Assembly (NCBI GenBank): GCA_964475955.1
Contig: CAYYZY010000249.1
Span: 1 to 10,502, forward strand
From: DATKZH01 sp964475955
GTDB lineage: Bacteria; Planctomycetota; Planctomycetia; Pirellulales; Thermoguttaceae
Direction: 5' to 3'
Length of the DNA: 10,502 nucleotides
The notes beneath the pieces were generated by a model. That model made no database searches, was not told where the DNA came from, and was given only the letters and a program-made list of their open reading frames with translations. Position 1 is the stretch's first letter; every line of letters begins with the position of its first letter. Below are positions 1-5,933 of the stretch, piece by piece. The translations under genes were made by a program, and so were the position numbers.

Positions 1-53
1 AGTGGCACCCAAGTGCAAAGTCAAAATGGACAGACCACTAACGCCGAAGCGAG

Positions 54-419
54 GGCGACAATCGCCGTTAAAGAAGCGCGAGTCGCTTGGGCGCCGGCGA
101 GGACGCCAAGCCGTACGACCCGAGAGAAACTCGAGTCGCGTACGGTGGGTCGAGGTTCACGAGCCCCACGCGTCGTCTGAGCAAAGAAAAGAGGCGGCCA
201 GCCCGCAAAGGTCGCGACGCGCCAACCGGGGGCGGGACCCGGCGGGGCGAACCAGAGCGTCGGGTGGGTCGTGGGTACGGCCCCCCAGAAGTGGTTCGGT
301 GGTAACCGTACCGGTCCGACATCGCCCTTACACGCGCCGTCGTGCGACCTATTCGCGCCAGCAGTCGACCCCAAATCGGGCGGGCCGCATCAGAAGGTGC
401 CAAACACCGGAGCCCACCC
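54..419 (-). ncRNA. Structured non-coding RNA, possibly an IscB-type omega-RNA (HEARO)
   Basis: No reading frame here looks like a protein: all frames give Arg/Pro/Ser-rich noise. Instead the stretch is tiled by compatible helices: 54-58/62-66; 86-93/104-110 (one bulge); 111-124/130-145 (14 pairs, two-base bulge); 146-149/165-168; 169-175/215-221 enclosing 194-197/203-206; 226-230/238-242; 259-263/316-320 enclosing 274-280/306-312; 332-336/354-358 enclosing 339-341/346-348; and 378-385/412-419 enclosing 396-399/405-408. Three positions (120/134, 381/416 and 332/358) are C.A or A.C mismatches on the plus strand but G.U wobbles on the minus strand, so I read the RNA right to left. No RNase P, tmRNA, SRP or tRNA signature was seen on either strand. 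Known omega-RNAs are a few hundred bases, multi-stemmed and sit directly upstream of IscB/IsrB, which here would lie left of base 1. The structure is seen directly, the strand is inferred, and the family is a guess (about 0.35). Ends are uncertain; the 5' end could reach about 450-470. Confidence 0.5.
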
Positions 420-685
420 TCTCGGCAACTCGACGGTGCGGGGGTCAACCATGGTCAAGCAGGCTGGCCGCCAACGATTGCTTTTGCAGCACATCTCCTC
501 GCAGAACGACGCCGCCTTCCCCGAGCGAGGGGAACGGGGCACCCAGCACGACCTGAGTCTATCGATTTGCTGACGTCTTTCAAGCGTTTTCCGCCTCGAA
601 AAGCCGATTTTTCTCCCGCCTTCGCCCCCTGCGGAGACCGGGCCCCAGGTGCCTGCCACGAAGGCCGCCCGTTTGTCGACGCAAA

Positions 686-726
686 CCGTTTCTCGCCAAC
701 GCGTTGCGATGCGGCCCGAGAAACGG
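686..726. repeat. 10-base perfect inverted repeat
   Basis: Arms 686-695 (CCGTTTCTCG) and 717-726 (CGAGAAACGG) are perfect complements around a 21-base spacer, which contains an inner self-complementary 698-705. A shorter hairpin, 671-675/682-686, abuts it on the left. Arms this long are unlikely by chance at this spacing, but pairing is purely Watson-Crick so no strand is favoured. It could be an RNA hairpin, a terminator for minus-strand or plus-strand transcripts (no T run on either side), or a protein site. Confidence 0.5.
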
Positions 727-766
727 CGATCCCCCAAGCCCCGAACGTGGTCTGGGCCGGCGCCGT

Positions 767-799
767 GGGTCGCCTGCCGAGTCCGGTCAGGAGCGACCC
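767..799. repeat. Inverted repeat directly before the groES promoter candidate
   Basis: Arms 767-773 and 793-799 (GGGTCGC/GCGACCC) pair perfectly and continue inward through 774-776/788-790 and 777-779/784-786 with small bulges, giving up to 13 pairs. It ends one base before the possible -35 box at 800. That position suits an operator or an upstream terminator, but there is no T run and no recognised operator consensus. Confidence 0.4.
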
Positions 800-828
800 T
801 TGTGTGGATTGTCGGAGCGTGCAAGAAT
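800..828 (+). promoter_or_regulatory. Possible sigma70-type promoter for groES
   Basis: TTGTGT at 800-805 and AAGAAT at 823-828 are separated by 17 bases and would start transcription near 835, about 40 bases before the groES start codon. Matches to TTGACA/TATAAT are only partial (3 and 4 of 6). Planctomycete promoters are poorly defined, so this is a weak call based on spacing and position. Confidence 0.22.
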
Positions 829-877
829 TCGGGCTTGCCGGGTCCCGCAACCCCATGCCGGGAGGAGTCGATCGGAA

Positions 878-1165
878 ATGAGACTGGTACCCTTGGGCGA
901 GAAGGTCGTGGTCAAGCGACTCGATGCCGAGCAGATCACCAGCGGCGGCATCGTGCTGCCCGACGCGGCCCAGCAGAAGCCACGGCAAGGGCGAGTCCTG
1001 TCGGTGGGGGACGGCCGCCTGATGTCCAACGGCGCGCGCGCCGACCACCTGGTGGCCGAGGGGGATCGCGTCCTCTTCAGCGACTGGGCCGGGACGGAAG
1101 TGGTCGTCGACGGGGAAGAACTCCTCGTCATGGATGAGAACGAGATCCTGGCCGTCGTCGTCTAG
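878..1165 (+). CDS. groES: Co-chaperonin GroES (Cpn10)
   Basis: A 95-residue Cpn10, the normal length for the family. GroES forms the heptameric lid of the GroEL folding chamber in the cytoplasm. The N-terminus (LVPLGEKVVVKRL) and the mobile loop at about residues 18-33, including SGGIVLPD, which contacts GroEL, are well conserved. So are the roof/base segment VLFSDWAGTEV and the C-terminal DGEELLVMDENEILAVV. An in-frame upstream extension exists, but the ATG at 878 is preceded by GGAGGAG at 861-867 with a 10-base gap and starts exactly where the family starts. There is no groEL next to it: the following gene is unrelated and 217 bases away. So this is probably one of several groES copies and works with a GroEL encoded elsewhere. 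No CIRCE element is visible upstream. Confidence 0.95.
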   Translation: MRLVPLGEKVVVKRLDAEQITSGGIVLPDAAQQKPRQGRVLSVGDGRLMSNGARADHLVAEGDRVLFSDWAGTEVVVDGEELLVMDENEILAVVV

Positions 1166-1382
1166 CCCCCCTCGACGCCGCCGTCGTGCGCCACATGGCG
1201 CATCCGGCAGAGCCCGTCTTCGAGCGCATCTTGGCGTACAATGGAGAGAGAGCCAACGGCACCGTGGGCCGACAGCCGCTGGACCGCGCCTCGGGGGCCC
1301 TCCTCAACGAAGCCGGCTCTTGCGTCTTCCCACGGCTTGGGAAACTCCACAATCTCGACGACATCGAACTGCGAGGCTTACC

Positions 1383-2540
1383 ATGCGCGAACACCGATCG
1401 GTACCGATGCTGGGCGTCGCCGCGACGTTCGCCCTGCTGCTTATGGTTGCCACGCCGCTGCCCGCCCAACAGAACCCCGCCACCTCTGCCGGAACGGATG
1501 AGGCGGCCTACCGCGCAGCGGTTGACCGGGCGATCCGCTTCCTCGACACCACGGCCCAGGCGGCCGACGGCTCTTATGCCAGCCACGCCAGCCCGGGCGT
1601 GACCGCCGTGGTCACCACCGCCATCCTCCGCAACGGGCGTACCCCGCGCGACCCGGTGGTCGCCCAGGGCCTCGAATACCTGGAGAGCTTGGTCCAGCCC
1701 GACGGCGGCATCTACCAGCCCGACTCCCTTTACCGCAACTACGAGACTTGCCTGGCCCTGCTCTGCTTCAAGGAAGCCAACCGCGACTCGCGCTACGACA
1801 AGCTCATCGCCGACGCCGAACGCTTCCTCAAAGGGCTCCAGTGGGACGAAGAAGAAGGGCACGATCGAAGCAGCGTCTACTACGGCGGCGCAGGCTACGG
1901 CTCCCACGAACGGCCCGACATGTCGAACACCCAGTTCTTCCTCGAAGCCCTGAAGGCCGCGGGCAACGGTCCCGACGACCCGGCGGTCCAGAAGGCCCTC
2001 GTCTTCGTCTCCCGCTGCCAGAACCTCGAAACCGAGCACAACACCACGAAGTTCGCTCCCAAGAACCCCGACGGCGGCTTCTACTACACGATCGCCGCGG
2101 GCGGGAGCAGCAAGGCCGGTGAGACCCCCAACGGCGGCCTGCGGAGCTACGGGTCGATGACCTACGCCGGGCTGAAGAGCATGATCTACGCGGGCGTGGG
2201 GCCCGACGATCCGCGCGTCAAGGCGGCGTACGACTGGATCCGCAAGCACTACGACGTAGAGACCAACCCCGGCCTCGGCGCCGCCGGACTCTACTACTAC
2301 TACCACACCTTCGCCAAGGCCCTCGATGCCATGGGCGTCGACCGGGTCGTGGCCCCGGACGGCACCCGGCACGATTGGCGCCGCGAACTCCGCGAAGAAC
2401 TGCTCCGCCGCCAACGGCCCGACGGCTCCTGGATCAACGACAAGAACCCCCGCTGGCTGGAGGGCGAGCCCAGCCTGGTGACCGGCTACGCGCTGCTGGC
2501 GCTGGCGTATTGCCCGCCGTCGGCGGAAGCCGCCGAGTGA
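1383..2540 (+). CDS. Secreted prenyltransferase/squalene-oxidase repeat protein
   Basis: 385 residues. The N-terminus has a basic start, a hydrophobic core (residues 9-24) and a probable signal peptidase site near ATPLPA-Q, so the protein is likely exported. The rest is the helix-pair repeat pattern of alpha/alpha-toroid proteins (squalene-hopene cyclase and prenyltransferase beta families), with repeated QW-like turns: QPDGGIY (105-111), NPDGGFYY (228-235) and RPDGSW (345-350). The DxDD catalytic acid motif of squalene-hopene cyclases is absent and the chain is far shorter than those enzymes (over 600 residues), so it is unlikely to be a true cyclase. The start at 1383 has a weak GAGG at 1373-1376; an internal ATG at 1407 would also keep a signal peptide. 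A TACAAT -10-like string lies at 1237-1242 with no good -35. Substrate and role are unknown. Confidence 0.85.
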   Translation: MREHRSVPMLGVAATFALLLMVATPLPAQQNPATSAGTDEAAYRAAVDRAIRFLDTTAQAADGSYASHASPGVTAVVTTAILRNGRTPRDPVVAQGLEYLESLVQPDGGIYQPDSLYRNYETCLALLCFKEANRDSRYDKLIADAERFLKGLQWDEEEGHDRSSVYYGGAGYGSHERPDMSNTQFFLEALKAAGNGPDDPAVQKALVFVSRCQNLETEHNTTKFAPKNPDGGFYYTIAAGGSSKAGETPNGGLRSYGSMTYAGLKSMIYAGVGPDDPRVKAAYDWIRKHYDVETNPGLGAAGLYYYYHTFAKALDAMGVDRVVAPDGTRHDWRRELREELLRRQRPDGSWINDKNPRWLEGEPSLVTGYALLALAYCPPSAEAAE

Positions 2541-2541
2541 C

Positions 2542-2573
2542 GTTCGGCCAAGCCGAACCGCCACACGCTGTGG
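2542..2573 (+). terminator. Tandem hairpins after the toroid protein gene
   Basis: Immediately after the TGA at 2538-2540 comes a perfect hairpin, GTTCGGC/GCCGAAC (2542-2548/2552-2558, 3-base loop). A second follows, CCACA/TGTGG (2561-2565/2569-2573, 3-base loop). There is no T run, so this is not a canonical intrinsic terminator. It may protect the 3' end or assist termination. Confidence 0.4.
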
Positions 2574-2690
2574 GACGCAGCACCGTTCCGCGCTGGGCCC
2601 TTCGTCAGCCGCCGGCCCTTTCTCCACGTCGGACCGGGCCTTAAGCTGGTGACGAGACCGGAATCGTCACTCCCGCCGGAGGAACCGCCC

Positions 2691-3218
2691 ATGGAAGTCT
2701 TCGAGGCCATCACCAAGCGATACAGCTATCGGGGCGAGTTTACCGAGGCCCCGGTGCCGCGCGAGGACCTGATCAAGATCGTCCTGGCCGGGATTCACGC
2801 CCCCTCGGGCAAGAACGAGCAGACGACCTCTTTCGTGATCGTCGACAACGCGGAGCTTCTCGGCAAGATCGCCGAGGTGATCGACAAGCCGGTCTGCCGC
2901 TCGGCCAAGGCGGTGATTGCGTGCGTGATCGACCCGCGCCCGGTGCTCGGCAGTCTCTCCTTCGCCGTGGAGGACTGTGCCGCGGCCGTGGAGAACATGC
3001 TGCTGGCCATCACGGCGCTCGGCTATGCCACGGTTTGGCTCGACGGCGTGCTCCGCGTCAACGACAAGGCCGCCAAGGTCGCCCGGCTGCTCGGTGTGCC
3101 CGAAGACCGGGCCGTCCGCGTCCTCCTCCCCCTCGGCGTCGCCGCCGAGCCCGGCACGCAGAAGGAGAAGCTCCTCTTCGACCGCCGCGCATGGTTCAAC
3201 CGATGGAGCGGCGAGTGA
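2691..3218 (+). CDS. Nitroreductase-family flavoprotein
   Basis: 175 residues, at the short end of the FMN-dependent nitroreductase family, whose members reduce nitro compounds, quinones, enones or flavins with NAD(P)H in the cytoplasm. It shows the N-terminal FMN phosphate motif RYSYR (10-14), the APSGKNEQ segment (37-44; APSxxNxQ in the family), and the central helix EDCAAAVENMLLAITALGYA (95-114) followed by TVWLDG. The C-terminal family block is reduced to PLGVAAEPG followed by a basic, aromatic tail (FDRRAWFNRWSGE). The start at 2691 has GGAGGA at 2678-2683 with a 7-base gap. A GTG at 2649 in frame would add a Pro/Glu-rich leader without homology, so I reject it. It is 150 bases from the gene before and has no functional link to its neighbours. 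Substrate unknown. Confidence 0.88.
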   Translation: MEVFEAITKRYSYRGEFTEAPVPREDLIKIVLAGIHAPSGKNEQTTSFVIVDNAELLGKIAEVIDKPVCRSAKAVIACVIDPRPVLGSLSFAVEDCAAAVENMLLAITALGYATVWLDGVLRVNDKAAKVARLLGVPEDRAVRVLLPLGVAAEPGTQKEKLLFDRRAWFNRWSGE

Positions 3219-3224
3219 GGAGCT

Positions 3225-3300
3225 GGGAGTTGGGAGCCGGGAATCGGGAGTGGGGAGTAGAGGAGATGGGAGTCGGGAGTGGGCAGATGGGAGTTGGGGG
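3225..3300 (+). repeat. G-tract heptad array (GGGAGTN-like), upstream copy
   Basis: Ten runs of three to five G, mostly spaced seven bases apart: 3225, 3232, 3239, 3246, 3252, 3268, 3275, 3281, 3289 and 3296. Loops are usually of the AGTT/AGTC/AGCC type. It fills the gap between the nitroreductase stop and the propeller gene, and its last G run may serve as that gene's ribosome site. The sequence meets the usual G-quadruplex pattern several times over on the plus strand, so it could fold in the propeller mRNA leader. Confidence 0.8.
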
Positions 3301-3313
3301 AGAAACGTCAAGA

Positions 3314-4738
3314 ATGGCCAAAGCACGCGTATCCGCGCCGTTTAGCCGTAGACGGCACGTCGGCGCCATATTCTTCCTTTTCTGCTCCATCGCCGCGATC
3401 CCCAGCGTCCCCGCCGGCGCTCAACTTCCCGTCGCGCGGAAACACACGGAAACGCTCCTGGCCCCCTTTCCGCCGGAAGTCCGCGAGTCGGCCCTGGTCA
3501 GCCCCGACAGTCGGCACGTGGCGTACGTCGAACAGAGCGGCGCCGGCCAGGCCCTGGTCCTCGACGGGCGCAAGCAGGCGACCTACGACCGGGTGGTCGC
3601 CGTGGAGTTCAGTCCCGATGGCAACCGGCTGGCCTACGCCGCGCGCAAGGGCCAGGCGTGGCACGTGGTCGTCGACGCGGCGGAGCAGGCCCCCTACCGG
3701 CGGGTCGGCCCCCCGATTTTCAGCCCCGATAGCCGGCACGTCGCCCACGTCGCCCTGGTCGAAGACGGCAAGCGCGCGGTGGTGGTCGACGGTACGCCAG
3801 GCCCGCCGTACGACCTCATCTCCGCCGGCCTGATCGAGTTTAGCCCTGACGGCCGCCGCATGGCTTACGGCGCGGTCAAGGCCGGCCGGTGCTACCTGGT
3901 CGTCGACGGTCGGGAGCTGGGCCCCTACCAGGACCTCGGCACGCGAACCGGCTATCGCTTCTCGGCCGACGGCACGCGGCTCGCTTTCGTCATCCTGGAG
4001 GGCGACAACAAAAAACTTCGCGTGGTGGTCGACGGCACCAAGGGGCCGCCGCACGACGACGTCGGCCGTCTCCGCTTCAGCCCCGACGGCAAGCGTCTCG
4101 CCTATGCGGCGCGCGACGACGCCAAGTGGCGCGTGTTCGTCGACGGCGAGCCACAAGCTGCCTACGATACGGTCGGCGACGCAAGCCTCTGCTTCTCCCC
4201 CGACGGCGCCCGCCTCGCCTACACCGCCCGGTCGCAGGGCAAGTGGCGCGTGGTCGTCGACGGCCGCGAGCAGAAGCCGTACGACGGCGTGGGCCAGCTC
4301 GCATGGAGCCCGGACGGGCGGCACCTGGCCTACGGCGTTGAGACGGGCGGGTTCGAGATGGTCGTGCGCGACGGACGCGAGGAGCGGATCTTCGACGCGG
4401 TGGCGGCCGGCTCCCTCGTGTTCAGCCCCGACAGCGCCCGGCTCGGCTACATCGCCGGCAATCGCGACGTGCGGTTCGCCGTCGTCGACAACACGCGCAA
4501 GCCCCGCTTCGACGCGGTCGGCTACCTCAACTTCTCGCCCAACGCGCGATACCCGGTCTACGCGGCCACCTCCGGCCCGGAGGCGTTCACGGTCGTCGAA
4601 GACAAGCCGGCCGCCCACCGCTACGACTCCATCTGGCTCGCCCACGCCGCCAAGCTCCCCTTCGACTCCCGCACGCAGTTCCACTACCTGGCCGTGAAGG
4701 AAGAGGCGGTCTACCTGGTCGAGGAGGAAGTGGAATAG
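3314..4738 (+). CDS. Secreted PD40/WD40-like ten-repeat beta-propeller protein
   Basis: 474 residues. Residues 1-36 form a signal peptide: basic RRRH, the hydrophobic stretch VGAIFFLFCSIAAI and a cleavage-like AGA-Q. The rest is about ten repeats of some 40-45 residues. Each opens with SPDGxRLAYx (variants SPDSRHVAYV, SADGTRLAFV, SPDGARLAYT) and continues with a strand ending VVVDGxxxxPYDxVG. The first pattern is the PD40 (TolB/WD40-like) blade. The VVDG...PYD half is regular enough to suggest duplication within the gene. The last two repeats drift (SPNARYPVYA; VVEDKPAAHRYD), and a short acidic tail ends EEEVE. The start at 3314 matches the signal peptide; an ATG at 3287 in frame would translate part of the G-tract array (MGVGGE...). 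Likely extracytoplasmic; ligand or partner unknown. No enzyme domain is visible. Confidence 0.85.
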   Translation: MAKARVSAPFSRRRHVGAIFFLFCSIAAIPSVPAGAQLPVARKHTETLLAPFPPEVRESALVSPDSRHVAYVEQSGAGQALVLDGRKQATYDRVVAVEFSPDGNRLAYAARKGQAWHVVVDAAEQAPYRRVGPPIFSPDSRHVAHVALVEDGKRAVVVDGTPGPPYDLISAGLIEFSPDGRRMAYGAVKAGRCYLVVDGRELGPYQDLGTRTGYRFSADGTRLAFVILEGDNKKLRVVVDGTKGPPHDDVGRLRFSPDGKRLAYAARDDAKWRVFVDGEPQAAYDTVGDASLCFSPDGARLAYTARSQGKWRVVVDGREQKPYDGVGQLAWSPDGRHLAYGVETGGFEMVVRDGREERIFDAVAAGSLVFSPDSARLGYIAGNRDVRFAVVDNTRKPRFDAVGYLNFSPNARYPVYAATSGPEAFTVVEDKPAAHRYDSIWLAHAAKLPFDSRTQFHYLAVKEEAVYLVEEEVE

Positions 4739-4751
4739 AGAAGGCTGAGCA

Positions 4752-4791
4752 GGGAGAAGGGAGATGGGAGATGGGAGAGGGGAGATGGGGG
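4752..4791 (+). repeat. G-tract array (GGGAGAT-like), downstream copy
   Basis: Six runs of three to five G starting at 4752, 4759, 4766, 4773, 4779 and 4787, with loops AGAA, AGAT, AGAT, AGA and AGAT. This is a clean G-quadruplex pattern on the plus strand. It starts 14 bases after the propeller stop and ends 26 bases before the convergent zinc-ribbon gene, so it lies in the shared 3' region of two facing genes. It has the same seven-base period as the array at 3225-3300. Confidence 0.78.
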
Positions 4792-4816
4792 CTGGCGGTG
4801 TGGTTCCGTCTGGGCG

Positions 4817-5041
4817 TCAGCCCATGCCGCAGCAGCCGCCGCAATCCGACGCGCGGCACGAGCCCGTGTCGCGCGCAGGGCACAGCGGCTCGCGCGACCC
4901 CGAGGCGTGAGCGGCCGTCGCGCTCAATTGCTTGTCCAACCGGCTCCCTCCGCAGGAGGGGCACGCCGGCTTCTCGTCGCCCCGGGCCAGCCACTCGAAC
5001 GGGTGGCCACAGTCGCGACAGACGTATTCGTAGATGGGCAT
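4817..5041 (-). CDS. FmdB-family zinc ribbon protein
   Basis: 74 residues. The N-terminus MPIYEYVCRDCGHPFEW is the hallmark of the FmdB/CxxC_CxxC_SSSS putative regulatory family. The zinc ribbon uses C8-x2-C11 and C27-x2-C30 (CPSC), so it probably binds one zinc ion. The tail is Cys-rich (C54, C62, C67, C70, C71; ends CGGCCGMG), a Cys/Gly tail of the kind often seen in this family; it could bind a second metal but this is not established. I chose the ATG at 5041 because it starts at the invariant MPIYEY and has GGAG 8 bases upstream (plus positions 5050-5053). An in-frame extension to 5191 adds unrelated sequence. The molecular role of the family is not known. The gene converges on the propeller gene and diverges from nnrE. 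Confidence 0.85.
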   Translation of the reverse strand: MPIYEYVCRDCGHPFEWLARGDEKPACPSCGGSRLDKQLSATAAHASGSREPLCPARDTGSCRASDCGGCCGMG

Positions 5042-5137
5042 CTCGCAGGCTCCGGTAGCGGCTGACAAAAGGCTGTGGGGCAAGCGCGTAAGGGGCCCGG
5101 CTGGTCGCAGACGCGCCCCAGGATCTTGCCATACGCC

Positions 5138-5166
5138 GTGACCAATCGGCAGGAATATTTTAGGAT
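5138..5166 (+). promoter_or_regulatory. Possible promoter for the nnrE-GNAT unit
   Basis: GTGACC (5138-5143) and TAGGAT (5161-5166) are 17 bases apart, each matching 4 of 6 consensus bases. They flank the one obviously AT-rich patch of the gap (5153-5167). Transcription would begin near 5173, leaving a leader of about 57 bases. The reverse strand of the same patch has a TAAAAT but no suitable -35. Confidence 0.3.
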
Positions 5167-5229
5167 ACCATGCGGAGTCGGGGTAGTTCACCGCCGACCC
5201 TTGCGCCAGCGTCCCCGGAGAGCCCGCTC

Positions 5230-5919
5230 ATGCTCACACCGACACTCGACCGGTCCCGAATTCGCGAGCTCGATCGCCGCGCGATTGAGGAATACGGAAT
5301 CCCCGGGATGGTGTTGATGGAGAACGCCGGACGGGGGGTGGCCGACAAGCTCTGCGAACTGGGTATCGCGGGTCAGGTCGTCATCTGCTGCGGCCGGGGA
5401 AACAACGGCGGCGACGGATTCGTCGTCGCCCGGCACCTCGATGTCCGGGGCTGCGACGCCCGCGTGCTGATGTGGAGCGACCCGGGGAAGCTGTCGGGCG
5501 ACGCCGCGGCCAACTTCCGCATCCTCCAGCGGACCGACGTGCCGATCGGGTGCTTCTTGCACGGGCACGACCCGGGGCGGCTCGAAGACCAACTGGCCGG
5601 GGCCGCGTGGATCGTCGATGCCCTGCTGGGAACCGGGGCGCAGGGGGAGCCGCGGTCGCCGCTGGACGCCGTCATCGACCAGCTCAACGCCGCCGAGGTC
5701 CCCAGGATGGCGGTCGACCTGCCCAGCGGCCTCGATTGCGATACGGGTGAAGCGGCCGTGCACACGATCCGCGCCGATCACACGTGCACGTTCGTGGCCG
5801 CCAAGCCCGGCTTCTTCCTCGCCGACGGCGGGCAATACACCGGCCAGGTGCACGTGCTTGAGATCGGCGCGCCCAGGAAGCTCGTGGAGCGAATGCTCGG
5901 CAAACCCGGACCGACCTGA
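5230..5919 (+). CDS. nnrE: NAD(P)H-hydrate epimerase (YjeF N-terminal domain)
   Basis: 229 residues covering only the YjeF_N domain, which interconverts the R and S forms of damaged hydrated NADH/NADPH so that the dehydratase NnrD can repair them. Seen in order: helix MENAGRGVADKL (30-41); nucleotide-binding loop GRGNNGGDG (55-63); DALLGTG (130-136) with the catalytic-type aspartate; VDLPSGLDCDTG (162-173); and the C-terminal AxKPGFFLADGGQYTG segment (191-205). Many bacteria fuse this domain to NnrD. Here no dehydratase domain follows, so NnrD must be encoded elsewhere. The start at 5230 has GGAG at 5217-5220 with a 9-base gap; the in-frame extension to 5170 is Pro/Ser-rich and not family-like. 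The next gene begins 14 bases after the stop, so the two are probably one transcript. Confidence 0.92.
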   Translation: MLTPTLDRSRIRELDRRAIEEYGIPGMVLMENAGRGVADKLCELGIAGQVVICCGRGNNGGDGFVVARHLDVRGCDARVLMWSDPGKLSGDAAANFRILQRTDVPIGCFLHGHDPGRLEDQLAGAAWIVDALLGTGAQGEPRSPLDAVIDQLNAAEVPRMAVDLPSGLDCDTGEAAVHTIRADHTCTFVAAKPGFFLADGGQYTGQVHVLEIGAPRKLVERMLGKPGPT

Positions 5920-5933
5920 GGCAAATTGCGCGG

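Larger units (their letters stand above)
420..877. other. Gene-free stretch upstream of groES
   Basis: I see no credible protein here. Every open frame is Arg/Pro-rich and shows no family motif. The right part of the candidate RNA's 5' flank lies at about 420-470. A small perfect hairpin lies at 517-522/529-534 (6 pairs, 6-base loop). A locally T-richer patch at about 565-620 separates it from a second cluster of inverted repeats (671-799, listed separately). No CIRCE-type inverted repeat (the HrcA operator common upstream of groE) is visible before groES. Confidence 0.5.

Noticed and set aside
54..419. RNase P RNA, tmRNA or SRP RNA for the structured region
   Set aside because: The conserved GAGGAAAGTCC-like and ACAGAA-like segments of RNase P, a tmRNA tag frame and the SRP GGAAGCAGC-type loop were looked for on both strands and not found.
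2..556. A 184-codon plus-strand frame at the left edge, starting from GTG
   Set aside because: Highly basic, Arg/Pro/Ser-rich, no family motif; it overlaps the tiled hairpins and looks like translated RNA-gene sequence.
1172..1185. Hairpin CGACG-CCGC-CGTCG shortly after groES
   Set aside because: Only five pairs, no T run, and such short GC palindromes are common here; too weak to call a terminator.
1237..1242. TACAAT, a -10-like box before the toroid protein gene
   Set aside because: No acceptable -35 at 16-18 bases upstream, and it is about 140 bases from the start codon.
1128..2627. A 499-codon minus-strand frame opposite the toroid protein gene
   Set aside because: Composition is Val/Gly/Ala/Arg-rich mirror sequence of the plus-strand gene; the plus strand has a signal peptide and repeat motifs.
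3308..4684. A 458-codon minus-strand frame opposite the propeller gene
   Set aside because: It mirrors the repeats of the real gene (periodic VDDH-like strings) and has no independent features.
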